Counted from the stretch's first letter, positions 23,582 through 31,883 are shown. The stretch: 36,026 nt of DNA from ARS1285 sp038045965 (GCA_038045965.1 JBBSXD010000021.1:1-36026); one strand, 5' to 3'. The notes: a model not told the origin generated them from the letters alone. Program-made: numbers and translations.

Positions 23582-23878
23582 TTATTTAGAATCTTTCATT
23601 AAATTTATAGAAATTCCACCAGTTAATTTTGATATTTTATTGTATAAAATTCCGATTATTAAAGATATTATAAAACCTCCAACCCCGTATGATACTGGAT
23701 AAAGTAGTATTATTTGTGCTAAAGTTAGCTGAGTTAAAGTTTCATTAGATAAAATAGATAATGATGGATAGGTTCTTATTATTGATAATATTATTCCCAA
23801 AATTAATCCAAAGAATAAATAGACTAATCCTATATTATAAGCTAAAGATAAGACCTCAATTTTTTTTATTTTATACAT
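23582..23878 (-). CDS. Small two-helix membrane protein (DUF3566-like pattern)
   Basis: 98 residues with helices at about 11-34 and 55-80. The layout, a KIKKIEVLSLAYNIGLVYLFFG opening and an ILYNKISKLTGGISINL ending, recalls DUF3566 membrane proteins, which end with a YN-x-x-x-x-x-GG-I/V motif. This was judged from memory and not by a search. The function is unknown. It lies 34 bases upstream of the ferredoxin gene in the same direction. Confidence 0.6.
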   Translation of the reverse strand: MYKIKKIEVLSLAYNIGLVYLFFGLILGIILSIIRTYPSLSILSNETLTQLTLAQIILLYPVSYGVGGFIISLIIGILYNKISKLTGGISINLMKDSK

Positions 23879-23975
23879 TTCTCATTTAGTTTATTTATGT
23901 TTATAAATGTTTTTGGTAATATATAATTAATTTTAGAAACATTTAAAAATAAAAAGATTATAGTTTTTTTTAATT

Positions 23976-23982
23976 GGGAGGT
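23976..23982 (+). promoter_or_regulatory. Strong Shine-Dalgarno GGGAGGT of the acidic mini-gene
   Basis: GGGAGGT is followed four bases later by ATG (23987). With TTTAAAAAT at 23942-23950 as TATA box, the mRNA would have a short leader. This is the most complete ribosome binding site on a lone gene in the window and suggests high expression. Confidence 0.65.
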
Positions 23983-23986
23983 TAAA

Positions 23987-24115
23987 ATGCCTAAAGAAAA
24001 AGAATTCAAAGAAAGTGAAGTGAAGTCTGAAACTGATGAATCTTATGAGAAAGATGAAGATTCTGAAAAAGAAGATGAAGATTCTGAAGAAGAAGATTCT
24101 GAAGAAGAGTGGTAA
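23987..24115 (+). CDS. 42-residue highly acidic protein
   Basis: The frame runs from ATG 23987 to TAA 24113-24115. The peptide begins MPKEKEFKESEVKSE and ends in repeats of DSEE ending in EEEW; over half of its residues are Asp or Glu. It should be disordered and strongly negative. A complete GGGAGGT ribosome binding site four bases before the ATG and a properly spaced TATA box show that it is a real, probably abundant protein. A role as chaperone, nucleic-acid mimic or electrostatic partner of basic proteins is possible, but nothing in the sequence decides. The neighbouring Hsp20 and CDC48 genes follow on the same strand. Confidence 0.72.
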   Translation: MPKEKEFKESEVKSETDESYEKDEDSEKEDEDSEEEDSEEEW

Positions 24116-24214
24116 TTAATTGATTATTTGTATATTTTTTAATTTATTATTAATGGGATTGTAAATTTAATAGAAATTATTCTTCAAGATAAATAAATTT
24201 CTTAAATCGAAAGA

Positions 24215-24225
24215 TTTTTAAATAT
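24215..24225 (+). promoter_or_regulatory. TATA box of the Hsp20-CDC48 operon
   Basis: TTTTTAAATAT would place the transcription start near 24247, inside the palindrome at 24236-24256, giving a leader of about 30 bases before the ATG at 24279. Confidence 0.5.
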
Positions 24226-24235
24226 CTAATTTGTA

Positions 24236-24256
24236 GTATACACATTAAGTGTATAC
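24236..24256. promoter_or_regulatory. Perfect palindrome at the Hsp20 transcription start
   Basis: GTATACAC (24236-24243), spacer ATTAA, GTGTATAC (24249-24256): 8-base arms with no mismatch. It covers the predicted start of transcription, the usual place for an archaeal repressor to block RNA polymerase. A heat-shock operator is the obvious guess. The GTG inside it at 24249 is in frame with Hsp20 but is probably not the start. Confidence 0.55.
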
Positions 24257-24278
24257 CAATAAACTTAAATTTAATAAA

Positions 24279-24674
24279 ATGACACCCTTTGATGATGATT
24301 TTGGAGATCCTTTTGAAGATATAGTTAGAGAATTCTTTGGAGGAAGAAAAATAAAAAGAAATAATTTTTTTATGAATAATGAGAATGATGAAAGAGAAAT
24401 AGATTATTTAGAAGATGAGAATTATATTTATTTAATTTTTGAACTTCCTGGATTTAATGAGAAAGATGTTTCAGTTATAATAAAAGGAAATGAGCTGAAT
24501 ATAAAAGCTGGAAAAAGAGAATCAGAATGTGAAGGAGAAGTTCAAAATTATCTAATTGAAAAATTGTGCAGAGAAAATATTATTAAAAGAACACTGCCTA
24601 AATTTGTAAACACTAAAAATTTTAAACATAGTATGAGAAATGGGATATTGGAGATAATGTTTAGTAAAAAATAA
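24279..24674 (+). CDS. Hsp20/alpha-crystallin small heat-shock protein
   Basis: 131 residues from the ATG at 24279 (MTPFDDDFGDPFEDIVREFFG). An in-frame GTG at 24249 would put the start inside the operator palindrome. The alpha-crystallin domain occupies about 50-130: IYLIFELPGFNEKDVSVIIKGNELNIKAGK, a loop with two cysteines, RTLPKFVN, and MRNGILEIMF, which is the family's A-x-x-x-G-I/V-L strand. It binds unfolded proteins as an oligomer; the short C-terminus lacks a clear IxI motif. CDC48 starts eight bases downstream, so folding and unfolding functions are in one operon. Heat control through the palindrome is inferred. Confidence 0.9.
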   Translation: MTPFDDDFGDPFEDIVREFFGGRKIKRNNFFMNNENDEREIDYLEDENYIYLIFELPGFNEKDVSVIIKGNELNIKAGKRESECEGEVQNYLIEKLCRENIIKRTLPKFVNTKNFKHSMRNGILEIMFSKK

Positions 24675-24681
24675 AATAAAA

Positions 24682-26865
24682 ATGGAAGAAAATAAAATAG
24701 AATTGGAAGTTATGGAATCTTTGCAGGAAGATGTAGATAAAGGGATAGTTAGAATACCTTCTAGAATAATGGATGAACTTAAAATAAAATCGGGAGATAT
24801 AGTTGAGATAAAAGGAAAATCTACCGGAGTTGTAAAAGCTATGAGATCAATTAAAGATGAAAATAAGAAAACAATAAGAATAGATGGTACAACAAGATCT
24901 AATGTTGGAGCAAGTATAGGAGATAAAGTAAAAGTTAATTTAATAAAAATCAGCGAGGCAAAAACTGTTACACTTTCTCCTACACAAGAAGTTAGATTTA
25001 GTGATGATCCTACTGAATATTTTCATACAAAAATTATGCATAAACCTTTATCATTAGGACAAAAAATAATTATAGATGTTTTTGGAACTAGATTAAGTTA
25101 TATGGTTTCTAAAATTAATCCTAAAGATTATGTAATAATAACTCCTTCGACAAAAATTGTGGTTTCTAATATTGTTAGTTCTGGAGACAATAAAGCTACT
25201 GGAATAAGTTATGAAGATATTGGCGGATTAAAAAATGAAGTAGAATTAATAAGAGAGATGGTAGAATTACCAATGAAGCATCCAGAAGTTTTTGAAAAAT
25301 TGGGAGTTGGTGCTCCTAAAGGAGTTTTGTTTACTGGGCCTCCTGGAACTGGAAAAACTTTATTGGCAAAAGCAGTTGCAACAGAAACAGATTCAGCTTT
25401 TTTTTCTATAGCTGGTCCTGAAATAATGAGTAAATATTATGGAGAAAGTGAGAAACATATTAGAGAAATATTTGAGCAAGCTGAAAAAAATGCTCCTGCT
25501 ATAATTTTTATAGATGAAATAGATAGTATTGCTCCTAAAAGAGGAGAAGGAATAGACCAAACTGAGAAAAGAATTGTAGCACAATTACTAACTTTGATGG
25601 ATGGACTAAAATCTAGAGGGCAAGTAGTTGTAATGGCTGCTACTAATAGACCAGAAGATATTGATGAAGCATTAAGAAGACCTGGAAGATTTGATAGAGA
25701 ACTTAGAATAAATCCTCCAGATGAAGATGGCAGAAAAGAAATATTAAAAATTCATACTAGAGGAATGCCTTTAGGAAAAGATTTAAATTTTAATGAAATT
25801 GCAATGAATACAATAGGATATACTGGAGCAGATTTAGAAGTTTTATGTAAAGAAGCAGGATTAAAAGCAGTTAAGCCTTATTTTTCTGAATTGAAAAATC
25901 TGCAAGATAAAGTTCCTACTGAGATTTTGGACAAAATAAAAGTAACTAGAGAAAATTTTATTGAAGCTATGAAACAAGTTGAACCAAGTGCAATGAGAGA
26001 AGTTTTAATTAATAAGCCTCATGTTTCTTGGGATGATGTTGGTGGATTAGATGAAGCAAAAGAAAAATTAAGAGAACTTGTTGAATTACCTTTGCTGAGA
26101 CCTGATTTATTTAAGAAAGCAGGAATTAAACCAAGTAAAGGAGTTTTACTTTACGGACCTCCAGGAACTGGAAAAACTTTATTGGCAAAAGCAGTTGCAA
26201 CAGAATCAAATGCAAATTTTATTTCTGTAAAAGGACCTGAATTAATAAGTAAATGGGTTGGGGAAAGTGAAAAACATGTTAGAGAAATATTTAAAAAAGC
26301 AAGACAAGTAAGCCCTTCTATAATCTTCTTCGATGAATTTGATTCTATATCAAAATCAAGAGGATTTTCTGTAAGTGACTCAACTGAGAGAGTTGTTAAT
26401 CAATTATTAACGGAGTTAGATGGAATAGAAGAATTAGAAAAAGTAGTTGTTATAGCTGCAACTAACAGAAAAGATTTAATTGATTCTTCACTTTTAAGAC
26501 CAGGTAGAATTGATAGTCATATTGAATTAAAAATTCCAGATACTAAAACCAGGGAAAAAATTATTGAGATTCATACTAAAAATATGCCTTTAGATAAAAA
26601 TTTTAATGCAAAAGATTATGTGAAACAAACTGAAGGATGGACTGGAGCAGATATAGAAGCATTAGTTAGAAATGCTGGAATAAATGCAATTAAAAGATTT
26701 TATAAAACTACTAAAGATGAAAATAAATTAAAAATATTAAAAGAAGATTTTGAAAAATCTTATCATGAAGTTAAGAATAATATAGTAATAAAAGAACGTT
26801 ATGATGATGAAGTGGAAGAAATAAAAGTTCCTGAAATTTCTAAAGATCAGAAAAAAATTGAATAA
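24682..26865 (+). CDS. cdc48: CDC48/VAT-type AAA+ ATPase
   Basis: 727 residues with the full archaeal VAT order: N-terminal double-psi barrel domain (about 5-165), D1 ATPase (about 180-430) and D2 ATPase (about 445-690). D1 has Walker A GPPGTGKT (219-226) and Walker B IIFIDEID (DE at 278-279). D2 has GPPGTGKT and IIFFDEFD, with second arginine-finger regions RRPGRFD and LRPGRID. It unfolds or extracts proteins, often feeding the proteasome. The typical C-terminal HbYX proteasome-docking motif is absent; the chain ends in KDQKKIE. It is co-transcribed with Hsp20, whose stop lies eight bases upstream. Confidence 0.96.
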   Translation: MEENKIELEVMESLQEDVDKGIVRIPSRIMDELKIKSGDIVEIKGKSTGVVKAMRSIKDENKKTIRIDGTTRSNVGASIGDKVKVNLIKISEAKTVTLSPTQEVRFSDDPTEYFHTKIMHKPLSLGQKIIIDVFGTRLSYMVSKINPKDYVIITPSTKIVVSNIVSSGDNKATGISYEDIGGLKNEVELIREMVELPMKHPEVFEKLGVGAPKGVLFTGPPGTGKTLLAKAVATETDSAFFSIAGPEIMSKYYGESEKHIREIFEQAEKNAPAIIFIDEIDSIAPKRGEGIDQTEKRIVAQLLTLMDGLKSRGQVVVMAATNRPEDIDEALRRPGRFDRELRINPPDEDGRKEILKIHTRGMPLGKDLNFNEIAMNTIGYTGADLEVLCKEAGLKAVKPYFSELKNLQDKVPTEILDKIKVTRENFIEAMKQVEPSAMREVLINKPHVSWDDVGGLDEAKEKLRELVELPLLRPDLFKKAGIKPSKGVLLYGPPGTGKTLLAKAVATESNANFISVKGPELISKWVGESEKHVREIFKKARQVSPSIIFFDEFDSISKSRGFSVSDSTERVVNQLLTELDGIEELEKVVVIAATNRKDLIDSSLLRPGRIDSHIELKIPDTKTREKIIEIHTKNMPLDKNFNAKDYVKQTEGWTGADIEALVRNAGINAIKRFYKTTKDENKLKILKEDFEKSYHEVKNNIVIKERYDDEVEEIKVPEISKDQKKIE

Positions 26866-27183
26866 GTTTTTAAAGTTTGGATTCTATTTTTTCCCTAAAA
26901 TATTGAGAATAGTTGTAGGATTATTTTTAATATTCATAGATATATTAAATTTGTTAGAGATTAATGGTGTTTTTTAAAAGAATTTTATTTAGAAAGTAGA
27001 ATAAATTAATTATTTCATAAGATGAATTTGTATCAACATTTTTATTATTCTCGATTTTTATTTTTGATATACTTCATATTGTATAGAAATATTTATATAG
27101 TAAATTATGTTATACGTCTTGTTCATACAATAAGTTGAGCTAAAAAAGATACAATACACAATGGGTTGTATAGTGTGGTGAAT
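26866..27183 (+). other. 318-base regulatory gap before nrdR
   Basis: No convincing gene. The last 110 bases carry an ATTTATATAG TATA box (27091-27100) and a set of ATACAA/TTGTAT half-sites described separately, leaving a leader of about 60 bases before nrdR. The first part contains T-rich tracts (GGATTCTATTTTTTCC) that may end CDC48 transcription. Confidence 0.55.
27078..27176 (+). promoter_or_regulatory. Candidate NrdR-type operator with four half-sites
   Basis: ATTGTAT (27078-27084), ATACAAT (27125-27131), ATACAAT (27149-27155) and TTGTAT (27166-27171) recur around the TATA box and leader of nrdR. The last two form an inverted repeat with an 11-base spacer, and ACAC (27156-27159) pairs with GTGT (27173-27176). 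Bacterial NrdR boxes are ACAC-W-AT...GTGT palindromes, so this is a plausible autoregulatory site with altered spacing. Confidence 0.45.
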
Positions 27184-27615
27184 ATGAAATGTGTTTTTTG
27201 CAAGTCGAATACGAAAGTGACTGATAAAAGAGAATCTCCAGAAGGTACAAGAAGAAGGAGAGAATGTTTAAAATGCAAAAAAAGGTTTACTACATATGAA
27301 AAAGCTGATAACAAAAATATTATAGTAGTAAAAAAAGATGGAAGAAGAGAACCCTTTTCTGTTGAGAAACTGAAAGAAGGTTTAATGAGAGCTTGTATGA
27401 AAAGACAAATAAGTGTTGATAAAATTGACAAAATAATAGAAGATGTTCAAGAAAAATTGAAAACTAAAGGAAAAGAGGTAAAAAGTCAGATTATAGGAAA
27501 AATGGTAATAAATAGGTTGAGAAAATTAGATAAGGTTGCTTATATAAGATTTGCCAGTGTTTATATGGATTTTAAAAATATTAAAGATTTTAAAAAAGTT
27601 ATAAGTGAGGTGTAA
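27184..27615 (+). CDS. nrdR: NrdR-type repressor of ribonucleotide reductase genes
   Basis: 143 residues from the ATG at 27184 (MKCVFCKSNTKV); an upstream TTG at 27166 is in frame but lies in the operator region. The zinc ribbon holds C3, C6, C31 and C34 (CVFC ... CLKC), followed by RFTTYE and an ATP-cone domain (VKKDGRREPFSVEKLKEGLMRAC to IRFASVYMDFKNI). NrdR senses ATP/dATP through the cone and represses RNR genes. It is a bacterial regulator found in only some archaea. A GGTG motif lies just before the ATG. The ATG of the RNR large subunit lies one base beyond its stop, so repressor and target are one operon. Confidence 0.95.
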   Translation: MKCVFCKSNTKVTDKRESPEGTRRRRECLKCKKRFTTYEKADNKNIIVVKKDGRREPFSVEKLKEGLMRACMKRQISVDKIDKIIEDVQEKLKTKGKEVKSQIIGKMVINRLRKLDKVAYIRFASVYMDFKNIKDFKKVISEV

Positions 27616-27616
27616 A

Positions 27617-30442
27617 ATGCAGTTAGTTGAAAACAAAATGTTTATTACGAAAAGAAATGGTGAAGTTGTAGAATTTAATTCTGATAAAATAAAAATAGCT
27701 ATATCAAAAGCTATAAGAGTTACAAAAAATGAAGTAAATCAAGATTTAATTAATAAAATTGTTGATGATATAGTTGAAGAAATTAAAAATAGATTTGTAG
27801 ATTTTTATCCTAATGTTGAAAATGTTCAAGATATAGTTGAGAAACATCTTGTAAATAATGGATTATATGAAATATCAAAGGCTTACATTCTTTATAGAGC
27901 TAAGAGAAAAGAAGAAAGAGAAAAACAACAAGAGATAAATATAGAAAAGGCAAAACTTGGAAAATTAAGAGTTAAAGAAAGCGATGGAAGAATTTCTTTG
28001 TTTAATATTAATAAAATTAATGGGATAATAAGGGATGCTGCTAAAGGTTTTGAAGAAAATGTTTCTATAGAAAAGATATCAAAAGAAGTTGTTAAAAATA
28101 TTTATGATGGAGTCAGTTTAGAAGAAATTGAAAAGGCACTTATTCTTGCTTCCATAAGTTTTATAGAAAAGGATCCAGCATATAATACTGTTTCTTCCAA
28201 ATTATTTTTATATAAATTATATAGAGAAGTAGTTGGAGAATCTTATAAAAATTTTAAAATGGATAGTTTATACAGAAGCTCATTTAATTACAGTATTCAA
28301 AAAGGAACTGAAGAGGGAATTTTTGATAAAAAATTATTAGAGTTTGATTTAGAAAAATTAGGAAAAGAGTTAATTTTGGATAGAGATAATTTAATACAAT
28401 ATATGGGATTAGAAATTTTATATGATAGATATTTTGGTAAAATAGGAAAGAAGAGAATAGAAATGCCTCAATGTTTTTGGATGAGAGTGGCTATGGGATT
28501 AGCTTTAAATGAAAAAGATAAAAATGAAAAAGCTATAGAATTTTATAATTTATTGTCTTCTTTGAAATTTATTTCATCATCTCCTACTTTATTTAATTCA
28601 GGAACTAGCCATCCTCAATTAAGCTCTTGTTATCTTACTACTGTAATAGATGATTTAAATCATATTTTTAAAAGTTATGGAGATAACGCTCAATTATCTA
28701 AATGGTCTGGAGGTGTTGCTAATGATTGGACTAATATAAGAGCAGTTGGGAGTCAGATAAACAGCAATAGAATAGAAAGTCAAGGAGTTATTCCTTTTTT
28801 AAAAATTGCAAATGACGGAGCTCTGGCAATTAATAGAAGTGGGAGAAAAAGAGGAGCAGTTGTTGCCTATCTTGAAACTTGGCATTATGAGATAGAAGAT
28901 TTCTTAGATTTAAGAAGAAATACTGGAGATGAAAGAAGGAGAACTCATGATATGAATACTGCAAACTGGATCCCTGATTTATTTATGAAAAGAGTGATTA
29001 ATAATGAGAACTGGACTTTATTTTCTCCGTCTGATGTAAATGATTTGCATGATCTCTATGGAAAGAAATTTGAAGAGAGATATAAATATTATGAGGATAT
29101 GACTAAAAATGGAAAAATTAAAACTTTTAAAACTATAAGTGCTGTTAAACTCTGGAGAAAAATGCTCTCAATGTTATTTGAAACTGGACATCCTTGGATT
29201 ACATTTAAAGATGCTTGCAATATAAGATCTCCTCAAGATCACGTTGGAGTTATTCATAGTTCTAATTTATGTACAGAAATTACACTTAATACTTCTGAAG
29301 ATGAGATAGCTGTCTGCAACTTAGGTTCTATAAATTTAAGTGAACATATTATTAATGGGAAATTAGATGCTGAATTAATTGAAAAAACAATTAATACTGC
29401 TGTAAGAATGTTAGATAATGTTATAGATATAAATTTTTATCCTGTTCCTGAAGCTAGAAATTCTAATTTAAAACACAGGCCAATAGGTTTGGGATTAATG
29501 AGTTTTCAAGATGCTCTTTACAAGTTAAATATAAATTTTGATTCTAAAGAAGCTGTAGAATTTGCAGACAAAAGTATGGAATTAATTTCATATTATGCGA
29601 TTTTAGCTTCTTCTAAATTAGCCAAAGAAAAAGGTTTTTATGAAAGTTATAAAGGATCAAAATGGGATAGAAATATTTTTCCAATAGATACTATAAACTT
29701 GCTTGAAGAAGAGAGAGGAATTAAAATTGAACTTTCAAGAGAAGAAAGATTGGACTGGTCTTTAGTAAGAGAACATGTCAAAAAATATGGGATGAGAAAT
29801 TCTAATGTAATGGCAATTGCACCAACTGCAACAATAGGAAATATAAGTGGCTCTTATCCTTGTATAGAACCTGTTTACAAAAATATTTATGTAAAATCAA
29901 ATGTTACTGGAGAATTTACTATTGTAAATAAATATTTAGTTGAAGATTTAAAAAGATTAAATTTATGGAATGATGAAATGTTGGAGCAGATTAAATATTA
30001 TGATGGAAATGTTGGTATGATAACTGGGATTCCAGATGATATTAAAAATAGATATAAAGAAGCATTTGATATTGATCCTTACATTTTAATAGATATTGCA
30101 GCAGCAAGGGGAAAATGGATTGATCAAAGTCAGTCTTTAAATATTTTTGTCCAGAATATTTCTGGTAAAAAATTAAACGATTCTTATATTTATGCTTGGA
30201 TGAAAGGACTAAAGACTACTTATTATCTTAGATCTATGGCCGCTACTCAAATTGAAAAATCAACTTTAGATGCTACTAAATATGGATTTACTCAAAATAG
30301 AAAATATGATAAAAAAATAAATGAAGATAATGTAGAAATAGTAAAAGATATTTTCGAGAAAGAAATTTCTGAAGAAATAGAAGTTAAACCTGCTCCTAAA
30401 TTGTGTTTAATAGATGATCCAGATTGCGAATCCTGTCAATGA
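27617..30442 (+). CDS. nrdA: Class I ribonucleotide reductase, large (alpha) subunit
   Basis: 941 residues from the ATG at 27617, which has a GAGGTG ribosome binding site overlapping the nrdR stop; an upstream GTG at 27605 is less likely. It reduces ribonucleoside diphosphates to deoxy forms. Two ATP-cone-like regulatory domains come first: ITKRNGEVVEFNSDKIKIAI (about 9-95) and a second around residues 110-205 (ESDGRISLFNINKINGII). The catalytic barrel has LSSCYLTT, SSNLCTEITLN with the radical cysteine, AVCNLGSINLS, the YY pair in KTTYYLRSMAATQIE, and a C-terminal DCESC redox pair. These are the complete class I features. The beta subunit is at 30860, after a small unknown gene. The protein is long because of the double cone, as in Chlamydia-type enzymes. 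Confidence 0.95.
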   Translation: MQLVENKMFITKRNGEVVEFNSDKIKIAISKAIRVTKNEVNQDLINKIVDDIVEEIKNRFVDFYPNVENVQDIVEKHLVNNGLYEISKAYILYRAKRKEEREKQQEINIEKAKLGKLRVKESDGRISLFNINKINGIIRDAAKGFEENVSIEKISKEVVKNIYDGVSLEEIEKALILASISFIEKDPAYNTVSSKLFLYKLYREVVGESYKNFKMDSLYRSSFNYSIQKGTEEGIFDKKLLEFDLEKLGKELILDRDNLIQYMGLEILYDRYFGKIGKKRIEMPQCFWMRVAMGLALNEKDKNEKAIEFYNLLSSLKFISSSPTLFNSGTSHPQLSSCYLTTVIDDLNHIFKSYGDNAQLSKWSGGVANDWTNIRAVGSQINSNRIESQGVIPFLKIANDGALAINRSGRKRGAVVAYLETWHYEIEDFLDLRRNTGDERRRTHDMNTANWIPDLFMKRVINNENWTLFSPSDVNDLHDLYGKKFEERYKYYEDMTKNGKIKTFKTISAVKLWRKMLSMLFETGHPWITFKDACNIRSPQDHVGVIHSSNLCTEITLNTSEDEIAVCNLGSINLSEHIINGKLDAELIEKTINTAVRMLDNVIDINFYPVPEARNSNLKHRPIGLGLMSFQDALYKLNINFDSKEAVEFADKSMELISYYAILASSKLAKEKGFYESYKGSKWDRNIFPIDTINLLEEERGIKIELSREERLDWSLVREHVKKYGMRNSNVMAIAPTATIGNISGSYPCIEPVYKNIYVKSNVTGEFTIVNKYLVEDLKRLNLWNDEMLEQIKYYDGNVGMITGIPDDIKNRYKEAFDIDPYILIDIAAARGKWIDQSQSLNIFVQNISGKKLNDSYIYAWMKGLKTTYYLRSMAATQIEKSTLDATKYGFTQNRKYDKKINEDNVEIVKDIFEKEISEEIEVKPAPKLCLIDDPDCESCQ

Positions 30443-30471
30443 TATATGTTAAATAAAATAAATCTTTAAAA

Positions 30472-30801
30472 ATGAGAAAAATAGTTGTTAAAATGGAAAA
30501 TAGATTAAGTGATTATCTTCTTACATTTTTTGCTGGAGTAGCTCTTTCAAGTCTTGTTAGCTTTGATCTTTCAGATGATAACCAACGTTACCAGATTTAC
30601 TATAGAGAATCTAATCCTTCAGTGATGAGATTTCATAATTCTTATGGACAAGATTTTATATATGTTGAAACTGAAAAAGGAAGTAATAAATTTAAATCTC
30701 TTTCTGATTATTTATCAAAATTAGATTCTAAATCTGAAAGAGATTTAGAAAGAATTAGCATTGAAAAAGCTATTAACTGTAATGATGAGAATATTAAGTA
30801 A
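30472..30801 (+). CDS. Unknown small membrane protein between the RNR subunits
   Basis: 109 residues beginning MRKIVVKMENRLSDYLLTFF; an internal ATG at 30493 is an alternative start. One hydrophobic helix (YLLTFFAGVALSSLVSF, about residues 15-31) precedes a soluble tail with a beta-rich stretch (RYQIYYRESNPSVMRFHN) and a charged helix (DYLSKLDSKSERDLERI). No family is recognised. It is inserted between nrdA (30 bases upstream) and nrdB (58 bases downstream) on the same strand, so it may be co-transcribed. Whether it has anything to do with the reductase is unknown. Confidence 0.6.
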   Translation: MRKIVVKMENRLSDYLLTFFAGVALSSLVSFDLSDDNQRYQIYYRESNPSVMRFHNSYGQDFIYVETEKGSNKFKSLSDYLSKLDSKSERDLERISIEKAINCNDENIK

Positions 30802-30859
30802 TATTAGATTATTAAAATTATATAAGGATGTAAAAAAAGGTAAATGAATTTTATAAAAA

Positions 30860-31855
30860 ATGGGAATAATAGATAATTCAAAAACAGACCCGAATAAAAT
30901 CTTGCCTATGAAATATAAATGGGCTAGAGAACACTACAAAAATGGAGTTGCAAATAATTGGGTTCCAGAAGAGATACCAATGCAGGATGATGTTCAGCAA
31001 TGGAGATCCAATTTTAAATTAACTGAAATAGAAAGAAGATTAGTTTTATGGAATTTGGGATTTTTTTCTACTGCAGAAAGTTTAACTGCAAATAATATCG
31101 TCTTAGCTGTTTATAATCATATTACAAATCCAGAGTGTAGACAATATTTATTAAGACAAGCTTTTGAGGAAGCTATTCATACTGATACTTTTATTTATTG
31201 TTGTGATAGTCTTGGATTAGATCCTGATGAGATTTATAATATGTATAAAACAATTCCTTCTATAAAAGAGAAAGATGATTTTGTTATAGAATTAACTAAA
31301 AGTGTTTTTGATCCTAATTTTAAATTAGATAGTTTAAGAAATGTTCAAAAATTTTTACATGATCTTATAGGATATTATGTAATAATGGAGGGAATATTTT
31401 TCTATGCTGGATTTGCGATGATTCTTGCTTTGAAAAGACAACATAAAATGATAGGAGTTGGAGAACAATTTGAGTTTATTATGAGAGATGAAAGTGTGCA
31501 TTTGGCTTTTGGTTGTGATTTAATCAATACAATAAAAATTGAAAATTATAATATATGGACTGATGAATTTCAAAAAGAAATAATTGAATTAATTAAAAAA
31601 GCTGTTGAACTTGAAAAAAGATATGCTTACGACGCTTGTCCAGAAGGAATCTTAGGAATAAATCCGGATCAGTTTGCCGAATATGTAGAATATATTGCAG
31701 ATAGAAGATTGGAAAGAATAGGTTTGTCTAAAATTTATAATACTGAAAATCCATTTCCATGGATGAGCCAATCTATAGATTTGAATAAAGAAAAAAACTT
31801 TTTTGAAACAAAAGTTACAGAATATCAAACTGCTGGAAGTTTGGAATGGGATTGA
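30860..31855 (+). CDS. nrdB: Class Ic ribonucleotide reductase, small (beta) subunit, Phe at the radical site
   Basis: 331 residues. It supplies the oxidising equivalent to the alpha subunit. The metal ligands are E73 (FFSTAESLTANN), E104 and H107 (FEEAIHTDTF), E177 (YYVIMEGIFF), and E211 and H214 (MRDESVHLAFG). The position that carries the tyrosyl radical in class Ia/b (four after H107) is F111, and the first ligand is Glu rather than Asp. Both are hallmarks of the Chlamydia trachomatis R2, and every ligand is shifted by exactly 16 residues from the Chlamydia numbering (E89, E120, H123, F127, E193, E227, H230). A Mn/Fe cofactor is therefore expected. The C-terminus (NFFETKVTEYQTAGSLEWD) has the conserved YQ region. 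It is encoded in the nrdR-nrdA operon region. Confidence 0.94.
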   Translation: MGIIDNSKTDPNKILPMKYKWAREHYKNGVANNWVPEEIPMQDDVQQWRSNFKLTEIERRLVLWNLGFFSTAESLTANNIVLAVYNHITNPECRQYLLRQAFEEAIHTDTFIYCCDSLGLDPDEIYNMYKTIPSIKEKDDFVIELTKSVFDPNFKLDSLRNVQKFLHDLIGYYVIMEGIFFYAGFAMILALKRQHKMIGVGEQFEFIMRDESVHLAFGCDLINTIKIENYNIWTDEFQKEIIELIKKAVELEKRYAYDACPEGILGINPDQFAEYVEYIADRRLERIGLSKIYNTENPFPWMSQSIDLNKEKNFFETKVTEYQTAGSLEWD

Positions 31856-31872
31856 AATTTCAATTAAGAACA

Positions 31873-31883
31873 TTTATAAATAA
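31873..31883 (+). promoter_or_regulatory. Relict TATA box of the DoxX-like pseudogene
   Basis: TTTATAAATAA is centred about 24-25 bases before the old ATG at 31902, so the decayed gene still has a well-formed promoter. Confidence 0.45.

Noticed and set aside
27021..27100. 26-codon hydrophobic frame before nrdR (MNLYQHFYYSRF...)
   Set aside because: Very short, no ribosome site, runs into the nrdR promoter and has the composition of random AT-rich DNA.
27123..27431. Minus-strand frame inside nrdR
   Set aside because: Complement of the zinc-ribbon and ATP-cone coding sequence; serine/leucine-rich shadow.
27184..31855. Treating the nrd block as bacterial contamination of the assembly
   Set aside because: Base composition, codon habits and TATA-type promoters match the surrounding archaeal genes; horizontal acquisition is the better reading.
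30860..31855. R2-like ligand-binding oxidase (R2lox) instead of R2
   Set aside because: The C-terminal YQ-containing tail and the adjacent nrdA indicate a true R2 subunit.
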